Origin: Actinomycetota bacterium
GTDB lineage: Bacteria; Actinomycetota; Actinomycetes; Mycobacteriales; Mycobacteriaceae
Assembly: GCA_005787665.1 (NCBI GenBank)
Contig: SYAB01000038.1
Location: 1 to 8,526 of the forward strand
Direction: 5' to 3'
DNA: 8,526 bases
The position numbers and the translations under genes were made by a program. This document shows positions 1-6,523 of the stretch, piece after piece (position 1 is the stretch's first letter; every line of letters starts with the position of its first letter). Under the pieces are notes generated by a model that ran no database searches, was not told where the DNA came from, and worked only from the letters and a program-made list of their open reading frames with translations.

Positions 1-430
1 CGACGTCGATCATCTCGTCGACATCTTTCTTGACCTGTTCCTTGTCCTTCTTGCGGCTGCGCGGGCCGTAGGCCACGTTGTCCCACACCGTCATGTGAGG
101 GAACAGCGCGTAGTGCTGGAAGACGGTGTTGACGTTGCGCTTGTTCGGCGGGACCCGGGAGACGTCGACCCCCTCGAGTCGGATGGCGCCCTCGGTGGGG
201 GTCTCGAATCCGGCGATCATCCGCAGCGTGGTCGTTTTGCCGCACCCCGAGGGCCCGAGCATCGAGAAGAACTCGCCCGCGCCGATGGAGAAGTCGGCGT
301 CGTCGACGGCGAGGTAATCGTCGAACTGTTTGGTGACGTGGTCGATCTCGATCACCGGGGAGCCGTCGTTACGGTGCTGGCGGCTCGACTCGGCGGTCGG
401 TCGGGTGGCGGCGGTGCCGGTCTCGGTCAG
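1..430 (-). CDS. potA: PotA-type ABC importer ATP-binding protein, N-terminal part (cut by left edge)
   Basis: This is the nucleotide-binding subunit of an ABC importer, closest in wording to the spermidine/putrescine (PotA) family. It would hydrolyse ATP on the cytoplasmic face to drive uptake by permeases encoded elsewhere. The 143 visible residues contain the Walker A motif GPSGCGKTT (residues 59-67) and the Q-loop region [17 protein letters not shown] (103-119). The LSGGQ signature, Walker B and C-terminal regulatory domain lie beyond the edge, so an intact gene cannot be confirmed. The preferred start is a CTG at 428-430: AGGAGG sits 6 bases upstream, and no in-frame ATG, GTG or TTG lies between the upstream in-frame stop and this codon. 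The first alternative is a GTG at residue 26 (ccgGTGatcgag), which would remove the low-complexity N-terminus but has no clear ribosome site. The ATPase family is certain; the polyamine substrate is inferred from family resemblance. It lies 91 bases downstream of the dehydrogenase on the same strand and may have its own promoter. Confidence 0.9.
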   Translation of the reverse strand, partial: MTETGTAATRPTAESSRQHRNDGSPVIEIDHVTKQFDDYLAVDDADFSIGAGEFFSMLGPSGCGKTTTLRMIAGFETPTEGAIRLEGVDVSRVPPNKRNVNTVFQHYALFPHMTVWDNVAYGPRSRKKDKEQVKKDVDEMIDV

Positions 431-436
431 GACCGT

Positions 437-442
437 CCTCCT
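437..442 (-). promoter_or_regulatory. Shine-Dalgarno site that fixes a CTG start for the ABC ATPase
   Basis: Read on the minus strand, AGGAGG lies exactly 6 bases before the CTG at 428-430. It is the strongest ribosome-binding match near this gene, and no conventional start codon sits at a proper distance from it in the ATPase frame. Confidence 0.65.
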
Positions 443-521
443 CGATCTCGCCGGTGAATGTTCGCTAAACCTTTGCCCATTTCGGCATCATGCGCAACAC
501 AACGTGGTCTGTTTCGGGCCA

Positions 522-1355
522 CTACGTGTGGGCGCCACCGTCGATGCGGACCTCGGTGCCGGTGACGAAGAAGGCCTCCGGACTGCCCAGCATCGCCACC
601 ACGGCGGCCACCGCATCGGGGTCGGCGAACATTTCACCCTTCGGCATCGGCAGAACCGGTGCCACGCGATCGAACCACGTGTAATCGATGTCCTCGGGTA
701 GGCCCGGGCCGATGCTCTGCTTGGACTCGCCGACTCCCGCGGTCATACCCGAAGAGATGGAACCCGGCTGCACACAGTTGAACCGGATGCCCTCTGGGCC
801 GAATTCCGCCGCCAGGGTGTGGGTCAGCGCCTTGATGGCGCCCTTGGACGCGGCGTAGGCCGACATCCACGGGTGGGCGAAGTCCGCCGAGGTGGAGGTG
901 AAGTTCACCACCGCCGGGGCGTTCCCGCCGCGCAGGGCCGGCAGAGCCTCGCGGATGACCAGGAAGGTGCCCACCAGGTTCACCCGGAGCACCTGCTCGA
1001 AATCGGCCAGCGTGGTGTCCAGGAAGTGCGCCGAGCGCAGGATCCCGGCCACGTTCACCACGGTGTCCAGGCCGCCGAGGGTCTCGACCGCAGCGCGCAC
1101 CCCCGTCTTCACCGCCTCCTCGTCGGCGACGTCCATGACCAGGGTGGTCAGCCGCCCGGACGCGTCGGCGGCCGCCACCTTGGCGCTGGTGTGCTCCAGC
1201 CCTGCCTCGCTGATGTCGGCGGCCACCACCGCGCCGCCCTCGGCGAGAATTCTCAGCACGCATGCCTGGCCGATCCCCGAGCCGCCGCCGGTGATGAGAA
1301 CCCGGCGGTCGGTATAGCGTTGCGAATTCACGGGTGGGGTCATGGGCCCTGTCAC
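522..1355 (-). CDS. Short-chain dehydrogenase/reductase (SDR), NAD-type; possible hydroxysteroid or acyl substrate
   Basis: A classical cytoplasmic SDR oxidoreductase of 277 residues, normal for the family. Visible motifs in order: the cofactor-binding TGGGSGIG (22-29); Asp47 at the end of the second strand (VVAAD), which favours NAD(H) over NADP(H); NVAG (101-104), a variant of the usual NNAG; catalytic Asn126, Ser154, and Tyr167 with Lys171 in YAASK; then PGSI (197-200) and a C-terminal DGG typical of FabG-like members. The start is a GTG with AGGAG 8 bases upstream. An ATG four codons later is possible, and the open frame extends upstream to 1418 without a ribosome site. The gene is transcribed divergently from the mce operon across a 136-base region with a KstR-like operator. 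In M. tuberculosis an SDR (Hsd4A) also neighbours yrbE4A, so a steroid or fatty-acyl hydroxyl substrate is plausible but only inferred. Confidence 0.93.
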   Translation of the reverse strand: MTGPMTPPVNSQRYTDRRVLITGGGSGIGQACVLRILAEGGAVVAADISEAGLEHTSAKVAAADASGRLTTLVMDVADEEAVKTGVRAAVETLGGLDTVVNVAGILRSAHFLDTTLADFEQVLRVNLVGTFLVIREALPALRGGNAPAVVNFTSTSADFAHPWMSAYAASKGAIKALTHTLAAEFGPEGIRFNCVQPGSISSGMTAGVGESKQSIGPGLPEDIDYTWFDRVAPVLPMPKGEMFADPDAVAAVVAMLGSPEAFFVTGTEVRIDGGAHT

Positions 1356-1363
1356 AGACGAAG

Positions 1364-1368
1364 CTCCT
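1364..1368 (-). promoter_or_regulatory. Shine-Dalgarno site selecting the GTG start of the SDR
   Basis: On the minus strand AGGAG stands 8 bases before the GTG at 1353-1355. This favours the GTG over the ATG four codons downstream and over the far upstream ATG of the open frame. Confidence 0.6.
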
Positions 1369-1411
1369 CTTCTGCCCGGCGTGCCGCCCGGCGCGTCCGG
1401 CCGTCGAATCG

Positions 1412-1441
1412 GCGACACCTGAGCGGTTTATCGCATAGGTT
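1412..1441 (+). promoter_or_regulatory. Candidate sigma-A-type promoter for the mce operon
   Basis: In the divergent region, GCGACA (1412-1417, four of six bases matching TTGACA) is separated by 18 bases from TAGGTT (1436-1441, matching the mycobacterial TANNNT -10 pattern). Transcription would begin near 1448, leaving a leader of about 45 bases before yrbEA. The KstR-like box lies immediately downstream, where a bound repressor could block initiation or early elongation. This is a pattern match only. I could not identify an equally convincing promoter for the SDR on the minus strand. Confidence 0.4.
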
Positions 1442-1453
1442 GCGAGACGACAT

Positions 1454-1467
1454 TGGAACACGTTTCA
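1454..1467 (+). promoter_or_regulatory. KstR-like operator (TnnAACnnGTTnnA)
   Basis: The sequence TGGAACACGTTTCA matches all eight fixed positions of the KstR consensus. It is also an imperfect palindrome beyond them: 10 of 14 bases agree with the reverse complement, including outer TG/CA pairs. KstR is the TetR-family repressor that controls cholesterol catabolic and uptake genes, including mce4, in mycobacteria. The site lies 24 bases before yrbEA and 98 bases before the SDR start, so it could control both directions. Another TetR-family regulator with a related half-site cannot be excluded from sequence alone. Confidence 0.68.
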
Positions 1468-1491
1468 GTTAAGGATGAGTACCGGTAGCAG

Positions 1492-2301
1492 ATGGCGAAC
1501 AGAGCGGCGGATCGCTGGTCTCCGGGCATCGCGTTGGGCAAGGGCATCTCCAGCCCGATGGAAGCCATCGGCGGCCTGTTCTCGATGTCTGCCGACGCCG
1601 TGCGGTTCCTGTTCCAGCGGCCCTTCCAGTGGCGCGAGTTCCTCGAGCAGTCCTGGTTCGTCGCCCGGGTGTCGCTGGCGCCCACTGTGCTGGTGGCGAT
1701 CCCGTTCACCGTTCTGGTGAGTTTCACGCTCAACATCCTGCTGCGCGAACTCGGGGCGGCGGATCTGTCCGGGGCGGGGGCGGCCTTCGGCGCGGTGACC
1801 CAGGTCGGCCCGCTGGTGACGGTGCTGATCGTGGCCGGGGCGGGGGCGACGGCGATGTGTGCCGATCTGGGCTCGCGCACCATCCGCGAGGAGATCGACG
1901 CGATGGAGGTGCTGGGTATCAACCCGGTCCAGCGTCTGGTCACCCCGCGGATGCTGGCCTCGGGCCTGGTGGCGTTACTGCTGAACTCTCTGGTGGTGAT
2001 CATCGGGATTCTGGGCGGGTACGTGTTCTCCGTCTTCGTCCAGGACGTCAACCCGGGCGCTTTCGCCGCGGGCATCACCCTGCTGACCGGAGTTCCCGAG
2101 GTGATCATCTCCTGCGTCAAGGCCGCACTGTTCGGGTTGATCGCCGGGCTGGTGGCCTGCTACCGCGGGCTGATGATCACCGGCGGCGGCGCGAAGGCGG
2201 TGGGCAACGCCGTCAACGAGACCGTGGTCTACGCCTTCATGGCGCTGTTCGTCGTCAACGTGGTGGTCACCGCCATCGGCATCCGAATGACGGCGGGGTG
2301 A
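1492..2301 (+). CDS. yrbEA: YrbEA: MlaE-family ABC permease of an Mce lipid importer (Mce4-like)
   Basis: First of two integral membrane permeases forming the core of an Mce importer, which takes up lipids such as sterols with energy from a separate ATPase (MceG). The 269-residue protein has hydrophobic segments at about 57-80, 100-124, 156-183, 205-226 and 244-266. The MlaE/YrbE family motif EEIDAMEVLGI is at 133-143, in the cytoplasmic loop expected to contact the ATPase. Wording such as RPFQWREFLEQSW, FTLNILLRELGAADLSGAG and GNAVNETVVYAF closely recalls M. tuberculosis YrbE4A (from memory, not an alignment). The ATG at 1492 is the first in-frame start after a TAG at 1486-1488, but its ribosome site is weak. 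An internal Met23 (ATG at 1558) would give 247 residues, nearer the usual family length, so the first 22 residues are uncertain. It is the first gene of the operon and ends 4 bases before yrbEB. Confidence 0.95.
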   Translation: MANRAADRWSPGIALGKGISSPMEAIGGLFSMSADAVRFLFQRPFQWREFLEQSWFVARVSLAPTVLVAIPFTVLVSFTLNILLRELGAADLSGAGAAFGAVTQVGPLVTVLIVAGAGATAMCADLGSRTIREEIDAMEVLGINPVQRLVTPRMLASGLVALLLNSLVVIIGILGGYVFSVFVQDVNPGAFAAGITLLTGVPEVIISCVKAALFGLIAGLVACYRGLMITGGGAKAVGNAVNETVVYAFMALFVVNVVVTAIGIRMTAG

Positions 2302-2305
2302 TGCG

Positions 2306-3163
2306 GTGAGCACGATGACGGTGCTGCGTGCCAACTATCCCCGCCTGTTCCGCGAATTGCGGCGTCCGGTGGGCTTTTTCAGCCGGATCGGCGACCACAC
2401 GATGTTCTACGCCAAGGCGATCGCCGGCGTACCGCACGCCATGGTCCGCTACCGCACCGAGATCGTCCGGCTGATCGCCGAGATCAGCATGGGCGCCGGC
2501 ACGCTGGCCATGATCGGCGGGACGGTGGCCATCGTCGGGTTCCTGACTTTGGCGGCCGGCGGCACGCTGGCCGTGCAGGGCTACTCCTCGCTCGGCAACA
2601 TCGGGGTGGAGGCCCTCACCGGCTTTCTCGCCGCGTTCATCAACGTCCGGATCTCCGCGCCGGTGGTGGCCGGCATCGGCCTGGCCGCCACGTTCGGCGC
2701 CGGGGTCACCGCCCAACTCGGCGCGATGCGGATCAACGAGGAGATCGACGCCCTGGAGTCGATGGGAATCCGCCCGGTGGAGTACCTGGTCTCCACCCGG
2801 CTGATCGCCGGGATGATCGCCATCGCCCCGCTGTACTCGATCGCGGTGATCCTGTCCTTTCTGGCCAGCCAGTTCGTCACGGTGGCGTTGTTCGGGCAGT
2901 CGGCAGGGCTCTACAACCACTACTTCGACACCTTCCTCAACCCGCTGGACCTGCTGTGGTCGTTCCTGCAGGCGGTGCTGATGGCGATCACCATCCTGCT
3001 GATCCACACCTACTTCGGGTATTTCGCCGCCGGCGGTCCGTCGGGTGTCGGCGTCGCGGTGGGCAACGCCGTGCGGACCTCCCTGATCGTGGTGGTGTCG
3101 GTGACGCTGCTCGTCTCGCTGGCCATCTACGGCTCCAACGGCAACTTCAACCTCTCCGGATAG
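2306..3163 (+). CDS. yrbEB: YrbEB: second MlaE-family ABC permease of the Mce importer (Mce4-like)
   Basis: Partner permease to YrbEA; the two should form the inner-membrane heterodimer. The 285-residue protein has an amphipathic N-terminal region (about 10-30, RLFRELRRPVGFF), hydrophobic segments near 63-90, 117-140, 168-192, 216-240 and 257-275, and the family motif EEIDALESMGI at 145-155. The C-terminus SLAIYGSNGNFNLSG and the stretch QGYSSLGNIGVEALTGFL strongly recall YrbE4B. The GTG at 2306 is 4 bases after the yrbEA stop, so translation is probably coupled. An ATG three codons later (2315) is an alternative start. No strong Shine-Dalgarno sequence precedes either. Confidence 0.95.
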   Translation: MSTMTVLRANYPRLFRELRRPVGFFSRIGDHTMFYAKAIAGVPHAMVRYRTEIVRLIAEISMGAGTLAMIGGTVAIVGFLTLAAGGTLAVQGYSSLGNIGVEALTGFLAAFINVRISAPVVAGIGLAATFGAGVTAQLGAMRINEEIDALESMGIRPVEYLVSTRLIAGMIAIAPLYSIAVILSFLASQFVTVALFGQSAGLYNHYFDTFLNPLDLLWSFLQAVLMAITILLIHTYFGYFAAGGPSGVGVAVGNAVRTSLIVVVSVTLLVSLAIYGSNGNFNLSG

Positions 3164-3169
3164 CGATAT

Positions 3170-4372
3170 ATGGCCGCCAAACGCACCTTCGCGCACGCCC
3201 GCCCCCTGGCCGGCGCGCTGACGGTGCTGGCGCTGCTGGTGGTGTTCGCGGTGGCGGTCGGACTGTTCCGGGACAGTTTCCGCACGACCGTGCCGGTGAC
3301 GGTGATCGCCGACCGTGCCGGCCTGGTGATGTATCCGGATGCGAAGGTCAAGATCAACGGCGCCCAGGTGGGCAAGGTGGCCTCGATCGAACCGCTGCCC
3401 GACGGCGGCGCGGCACTGCACCTGGCCATCGACCCGGCCTCGGTGGACGCCATCCCGGCCAATGTCGGCGCCGAGATCACCTCCTCGACGGTGTTCGGCT
3501 CGAAGTTCGTCGAACTGGTGGCCCCCGCACAGGCCTCCCCGGCGGCGTTGCGGGCCGGGACGGTCATCAAGGGCGGGGACAATGTCACCGTCGAACTCAA
3601 CACCGTCTTCGAGAAACTGGTGTCGGTGCTGTCCTCGGTCGAACCCGCCAAGCTCAACCAGACCCTCGGTGCGCTGTCGAAATCGCTGGACGGGCGCGGT
3701 GACGCATTCGGCCAGACCCTGGTCGACCTGGACAGCGCACTGGCCAAGCTCAACTCGGCGCTGGGGAGCCTCAACCGGGATCTGGAAGTCGCACCGCCGG
3801 TCTTCGACGCGTTCGCCGACGCCTCGCCGGACCTGCTCGGCGTCATCGGCAACACCACCCGGATCAGTGACACCGTCGTCGATCAGCGCGACGGTCTGGA
3901 CGCCCTGCTGGTCAGCGCGATCGGGCTGGCCGACATCGGCAGCGAGGTGCTGGCCGAGAATCGTCAGCCGCTCGCCGACGTGGTCCACCTGCTGGTGCCC
4001 ACCACCGACCTGACCAACGAGTACAACCCGGCCCTGACCTGCGGAATCGCCGGACTGCTCCCGCTGGCCAACGGCCCGGGAACGCCGATGCCGGGAGCCA
4101 CTCTGCTGCAGGGCTTCTTCCTCGGCCGAGAGCGCTACCGGTATCCGGGCAACCTGCCCAAGGTCGCGGCAACCGGCGGTCCGCAGTGCACCGACCTCCC
4201 CAACGTCGGATACGAGCAGCGGCCGCCCTACGTGGTGACCGATATCGGCGCCAATCAGGCCCAGTACGGCAACCAGGGGATCCTGCTGAACTCCGACGCC
4301 CTCAAGCAGGCCCTGTTCGGCCCGCTGGACGGGCCGCCGCGCAATACCGCCCAGGTGGGGATGCCCGGATGA
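3170..4372 (+). CDS. mceA: MceA: MlaD-domain lipid-transport protein (Mce4A-like)
   Basis: First Mce subunit of the importer, 400 residues, anchored in the inner membrane with its body outside the cytoplasm. There is one N-terminal membrane segment (about 13-33) after a basic start (MAAKR). The MlaD/MCE domain follows at about 40-118, including AGLVMYPDAKVKINGAQVGKV (49-70, split by no gap) and VFGSKFVEL (108-116). The long helical region (about 140-290) should contribute to the hydrophobic tunnel seen in Mce complexes. Cys291 and Cys340 in the C-terminal part could form a disulfide. The end, GPPRNTAQVGMPG, and the phrase RYRYPGNLPKVAATGGPQC resemble Mce4A from memory. The ATG is 6 bases after the yrbEB stop with only a weak CCGGA upstream, and the stop overlaps the mceB start in ATGA. 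Confidence 0.95.
   Translation: MAAKRTFAHARPLAGALTVLALLVVFAVAVGLFRDSFRTTVPVTVIADRAGLVMYPDAKVKINGAQVGKVASIEPLPDGGAALHLAIDPASVDAIPANVGAEITSSTVFGSKFVELVAPAQASPAALRAGTVIKGGDNVTVELNTVFEKLVSVLSSVEPAKLNQTLGALSKSLDGRGDAFGQTLVDLDSALAKLNSALGSLNRDLEVAPPVFDAFADASPDLLGVIGNTTRISDTVVDQRDGLDALLVSAIGLADIGSEVLAENRQPLADVVHLLVPTTDLTNEYNPALTCGIAGLLPLANGPGTPMPGATLLQGFFLGRERYRYPGNLPKVAATGGPQCTDLPNVGYEQRPPYVVTDIGANQAQYGNQGILLNSDALKQALFGPLDGPPRNTAQVGMPG
4353..4360 (+). promoter_or_regulatory. Shine-Dalgarno site choosing the mceB start
   Basis: AGGTGGGG lies 8 bases before the ATG at 4369, inside the end of mceA. It supports this start over the open extension of the frame back to 4186, which would overlap mceA by almost 190 bases. 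Confidence 0.5.
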
Positions 4373-5394
4373 GGAGCATGCGCGGGACCGGTGTCAAGGT
4401 CGGCATCTTCATGGTCGTCATGCTGATGCTGACCGCGGCCCTGTTCGCGATCTTCGGCCAGTACCGGGCCGGGCCGGAGAACGGCTACACCGCCGTGTTC
4501 GACGACGTGTCGAGCCTGAAGGGCGGCGACTCGGTCCGGGTCGCCGGTGTGCGGATCGGAACGGTCGACAAGGTCGACCTGCAACCGGACAACACGGTCG
4601 TCGTCGGGTTCCGGGCCGATCGCGACATCGTGCTGACCGCGGGTACCAAGGCGGCGGTGCGCTACCTCACCCTCGTCGGCGACCGGTACCTCGAACTGAT
4701 CGACAGCCCCGGATCGGCCCGTATCGCGGCGCCGGGATCGGTGATTCCCAGCGACCGCACCGAGGCGGCCCTCGATCTCGACCTGCTGCTCGGCGGGCTC
4801 AAACCCGTTGTCCAGGGCCTCAATCCGCAGGCGGTCAACGCTCTGACCAACTCGCTGATCCAGATCCTGCAGGGTCAGGAGGGCAATGTGGAGTCGCTGT
4901 TCGCCAGGACCTCCGCGTTCACCGGAGCCCTGGCCGACAACAGCCAGACCGTGCAGCAGTTGATCGACAACCTGAACACGGTATTGGCCACGATCAACAA
5001 GGACGGCGACAAGTTCTCCGCCACGGTGGACCAGCTGGAGAAGCTCATCACCGGACTGGCCGCCGACCGCGAACCGATCGGCACCGCGATCACCGCACTG
5101 GACAGTGGCACCGCCTCGCTGACGGACCTGCTCGGCGAGGCCCGACAGCCGTTGGCCGGCACGGTCGATCAGTTGGCCCGGCTGGCTCCGATTCTCGACA
5201 GCGACAAGGAGACTCTCGACCTGGCGCTGCAGAAGGCGCCGAAGAACTACCGGAAGTTGGTGCGGCTGGGTTCCTACGGCAGCTGGATCAACCAGTACCT
5301 GTGCGGAATGTCGGTGCGGGTCACCGATCTTCAGGGACGCACCGCGTTCTTCCCGTGGATCATGCAGCACACCGGACGGTGTGCCGAGCCGTGA
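4369..5394 (+). CDS. mceB: MceB: MlaD-domain lipid-transport protein
   Basis: Second Mce subunit, 341 residues. A single N-terminal membrane segment (about 11-29, rich in Met and Leu) is followed by the MlaD domain (about 38-115), containing DVSSLKGGDSVRVAGVRIG (46-64) and a YLTLVGDRYLEL stretch. A long helical region (about 130-290) is expected to join the other subunits in the transport channel. Cys312 and Cys338 near the C-terminus may pair, as in MceA. The ATG at 4369 overlaps the mceA stop (ATGA) and has AGGTGGGG 8 bases upstream. A second ATG at 4378 is too close to any ribosome site to be preferred. The stop forms TGATGA with an ATG that does not lead into mceC, discussed under the junction feature. 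Confidence 0.95.
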   Translation: MRSMRGTGVKVGIFMVVMLMLTAALFAIFGQYRAGPENGYTAVFDDVSSLKGGDSVRVAGVRIGTVDKVDLQPDNTVVVGFRADRDIVLTAGTKAAVRYLTLVGDRYLELIDSPGSARIAAPGSVIPSDRTEAALDLDLLLGGLKPVVQGLNPQAVNALTNSLIQILQGQEGNVESLFARTSAFTGALADNSQTVQQLIDNLNTVLATINKDGDKFSATVDQLEKLITGLAADREPIGTAITALDSGTASLTDLLGEARQPLAGTVDQLARLAPILDSDKETLDLALQKAPKNYRKLVRLGSYGSWINQYLCGMSVRVTDLQGRTAFFPWIMQHTGRCAEP

Positions 5395-6523
5395 TGACGA
5401 CAGACGTTCCGCCGTGCTGAAATACCGCGGCTCCCGGCTCATCCGCTCCGGCTTCATCGGCCTGGTGCTGATCCTGCTCGTCATCACCGTCGGCCTGCAG
5501 CCCCAGCGGCTCGTGGAGATGGCCACATCCGTGCGCCATCAGGCGCTGTTCACCGAGGCCGGCGGCTTGGCGCCGGGCAACGACGTGCGCGTGTCCGGGG
5601 TGAAGGTGGGCACGATCTCTGAGGTGGAGTTGCAGCGCGGCAAGGCGCTGGTGACCTTCTCCGTCAACGGAAAAGTCCGGCTGGGGTCGGCCACCACGGC
5701 GCACATCCGGACCGGAACGCTGCTCGGGCAACGGGTGTTGACCCTGGAGTCCGAGGGTCAGGGCCGACTGAGCCCGTCCGATGTCATCCCGGTGACGCGC
5801 ACCGGATCGCCCTACTCCCTGACCGATGCGCTGGGTGAGTTCGCCGGCAACACCCGCGATACCGACACCGCCGCGCTGAACCAGTCCCTGGACACCCTGG
5901 CGACCACCATCGACCGGGTCTCGCCCCAGCTGGGGCCGACCTTCGACGGCATCAGCCGGATCTCCAAGGCGCTCAACGAGCGCAACGGTTCGCTGTCGGA
6001 CCTGCTCAAGAGCGCCGCAGAGGTGACCGGCGTGCTCTCGGAGCGCAGCGGGCAGGTGAACACCCTGATTCTCAACGCCAACGAGTTGCTGGGCGTGCTC
6101 GAGGATCGTCGCTACGCGATCGTCACCCTGCTGGCCAACACCTCGGCGTTGTCCCAGCAGTTGAGCGGCCTGATCGCGGACAACGAGCAGGAACTCGCCC
6201 CGTCGCTGGAGAAACTCAACGCGGTGACCGAGATGCTGCAGCGCAACAACGACAACGTCGGCAAGGCGATGGCCGGGCTGGCGAAGTTCCAGCTGACGCA
6301 GGCCGAAGCGGTCAACGGCGGCTTCTACTACAACGCCTTCGTCGCCAACCTGAGCCCGGCCCAGACCCTGCAGCCGTTCTTCGACTACGCGCTGGGCTTC
6401 CGGCGCGGGGTCGACGCCGGACAGCCGCCGGATAACGCCGGACCCCGCGCGGAGTTCCCGCTGCCCTACAACGGCATTCCCCAGCCGAATGAGACCTGGG
6501 GCCCACCACCGGGGCCGCCATGA
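5381..6523 (+). CDS. mceC: MceC: MlaD-domain lipid-transport protein (start uncertain)
   Basis: Third Mce subunit, 380 residues from the GTG at 5381. A basic N-terminus precedes a membrane segment (about 23-39), then the MlaD domain (about 48-125) with EAGGLAPGNDVRVSGVKVG and IRTGTLLGQRVLTLE. The helical region (about 150-310) and a C-terminal tail ending in a short proline-rich stretch (NETWGPPPGPP) follow. Unlike MceA, MceB and MceD, it has no cysteine. The frame is secure from about codon 12 onward, but the start is not. The GTG at 5381 overlaps mceB by 14 bases with no good ribosome site; a GTG at 5414 would leave only ten residues before the membrane segment. The ATG overlapping the mceB stop is out of frame. 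The stop overlaps the mceD start in ATGA. Confidence 0.92.
   Translation: MPSRDDDRRSAVLKYRGSRLIRSGFIGLVLILLVITVGLQPQRLVEMATSVRHQALFTEAGGLAPGNDVRVSGVKVGTISEVELQRGKALVTFSVNGKVRLGSATTAHIRTGTLLGQRVLTLESEGQGRLSPSDVIPVTRTGSPYSLTDALGEFAGNTRDTDTAALNQSLDTLATTIDRVSPQLGPTFDGISRISKALNERNGSLSDLLKSAAEVTGVLSERSGQVNTLILNANELLGVLEDRRYAIVTLLANTSALSQQLSGLIADNEQELAPSLEKLNAVTEMLQRNNDNVGKAMAGLAKFQLTQAEAVNGGFYYNAFVANLSPAQTLQPFFDYALGFRRGVDAGQPPDNAGPRAEFPLPYNGIPQPNETWGPPPGPP
5394..5420 (+). other. Eight-codon mini-frame at the mceB/mceC junction
   Basis: The ATG sharing one base with the mceB stop (TGATG) opens a frame encoding MTTDVPPC and stops at TGA 5418-5420. That stop overlaps GTGCTG, which is in the mceC frame. 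It could be a bridging mini-cistron for translational coupling, or the remnant of a normal mceC start after a one-base loss. A sequencing error would look the same. Confidence 0.3.

Noticed and set aside
503..528. Weak inverted repeat (GTGG...CCAC) at the end of the SDR, considered as a terminator
   Set aside because: The stem is only four to five pairs with a long loop and there is no T-run, so it does not support an intrinsic terminator.
1475..1720. Plus-strand open frame of 81 codons starting at the ATG after AAGG
   Set aside because: It overlaps yrbEA in another frame and encodes Ser/Arg/Trp/Cys-rich sequence with no domain, as expected of an out-of-frame shadow.
2267..3988. Long minus-strand open frame (573 codons) across yrbEB and mceA
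   Set aside because: It is antisense to two clear membrane/Mce genes, its translation is rich in Asp, Arg, Gln, His and Gly without any recognisable domain, and it reflects GC-biased third positions of the real genes.
4186..4368. Upstream extension of the mceB frame to an ATG at 4186
   Set aside because: It would overlap mceA by nearly 190 bases and add 61 Arg/Pro/Ala-rich residues before the membrane anchor; the ATG at 4369 has a ribosome site and the operon's usual ATGA overlap.
4799..4812. Near match to the KstR box around AAACCCGTTG in mceB
   Set aside because: The last fixed A is missing and the site is inside coding sequence.
4255..5526. Minus-strand open frame (423 codons) opposite mceB
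   Set aside because: Antisense shadow of mceB and the mceC start; no domain, no ribosome site, and composition typical of a reversed GC-rich gene.
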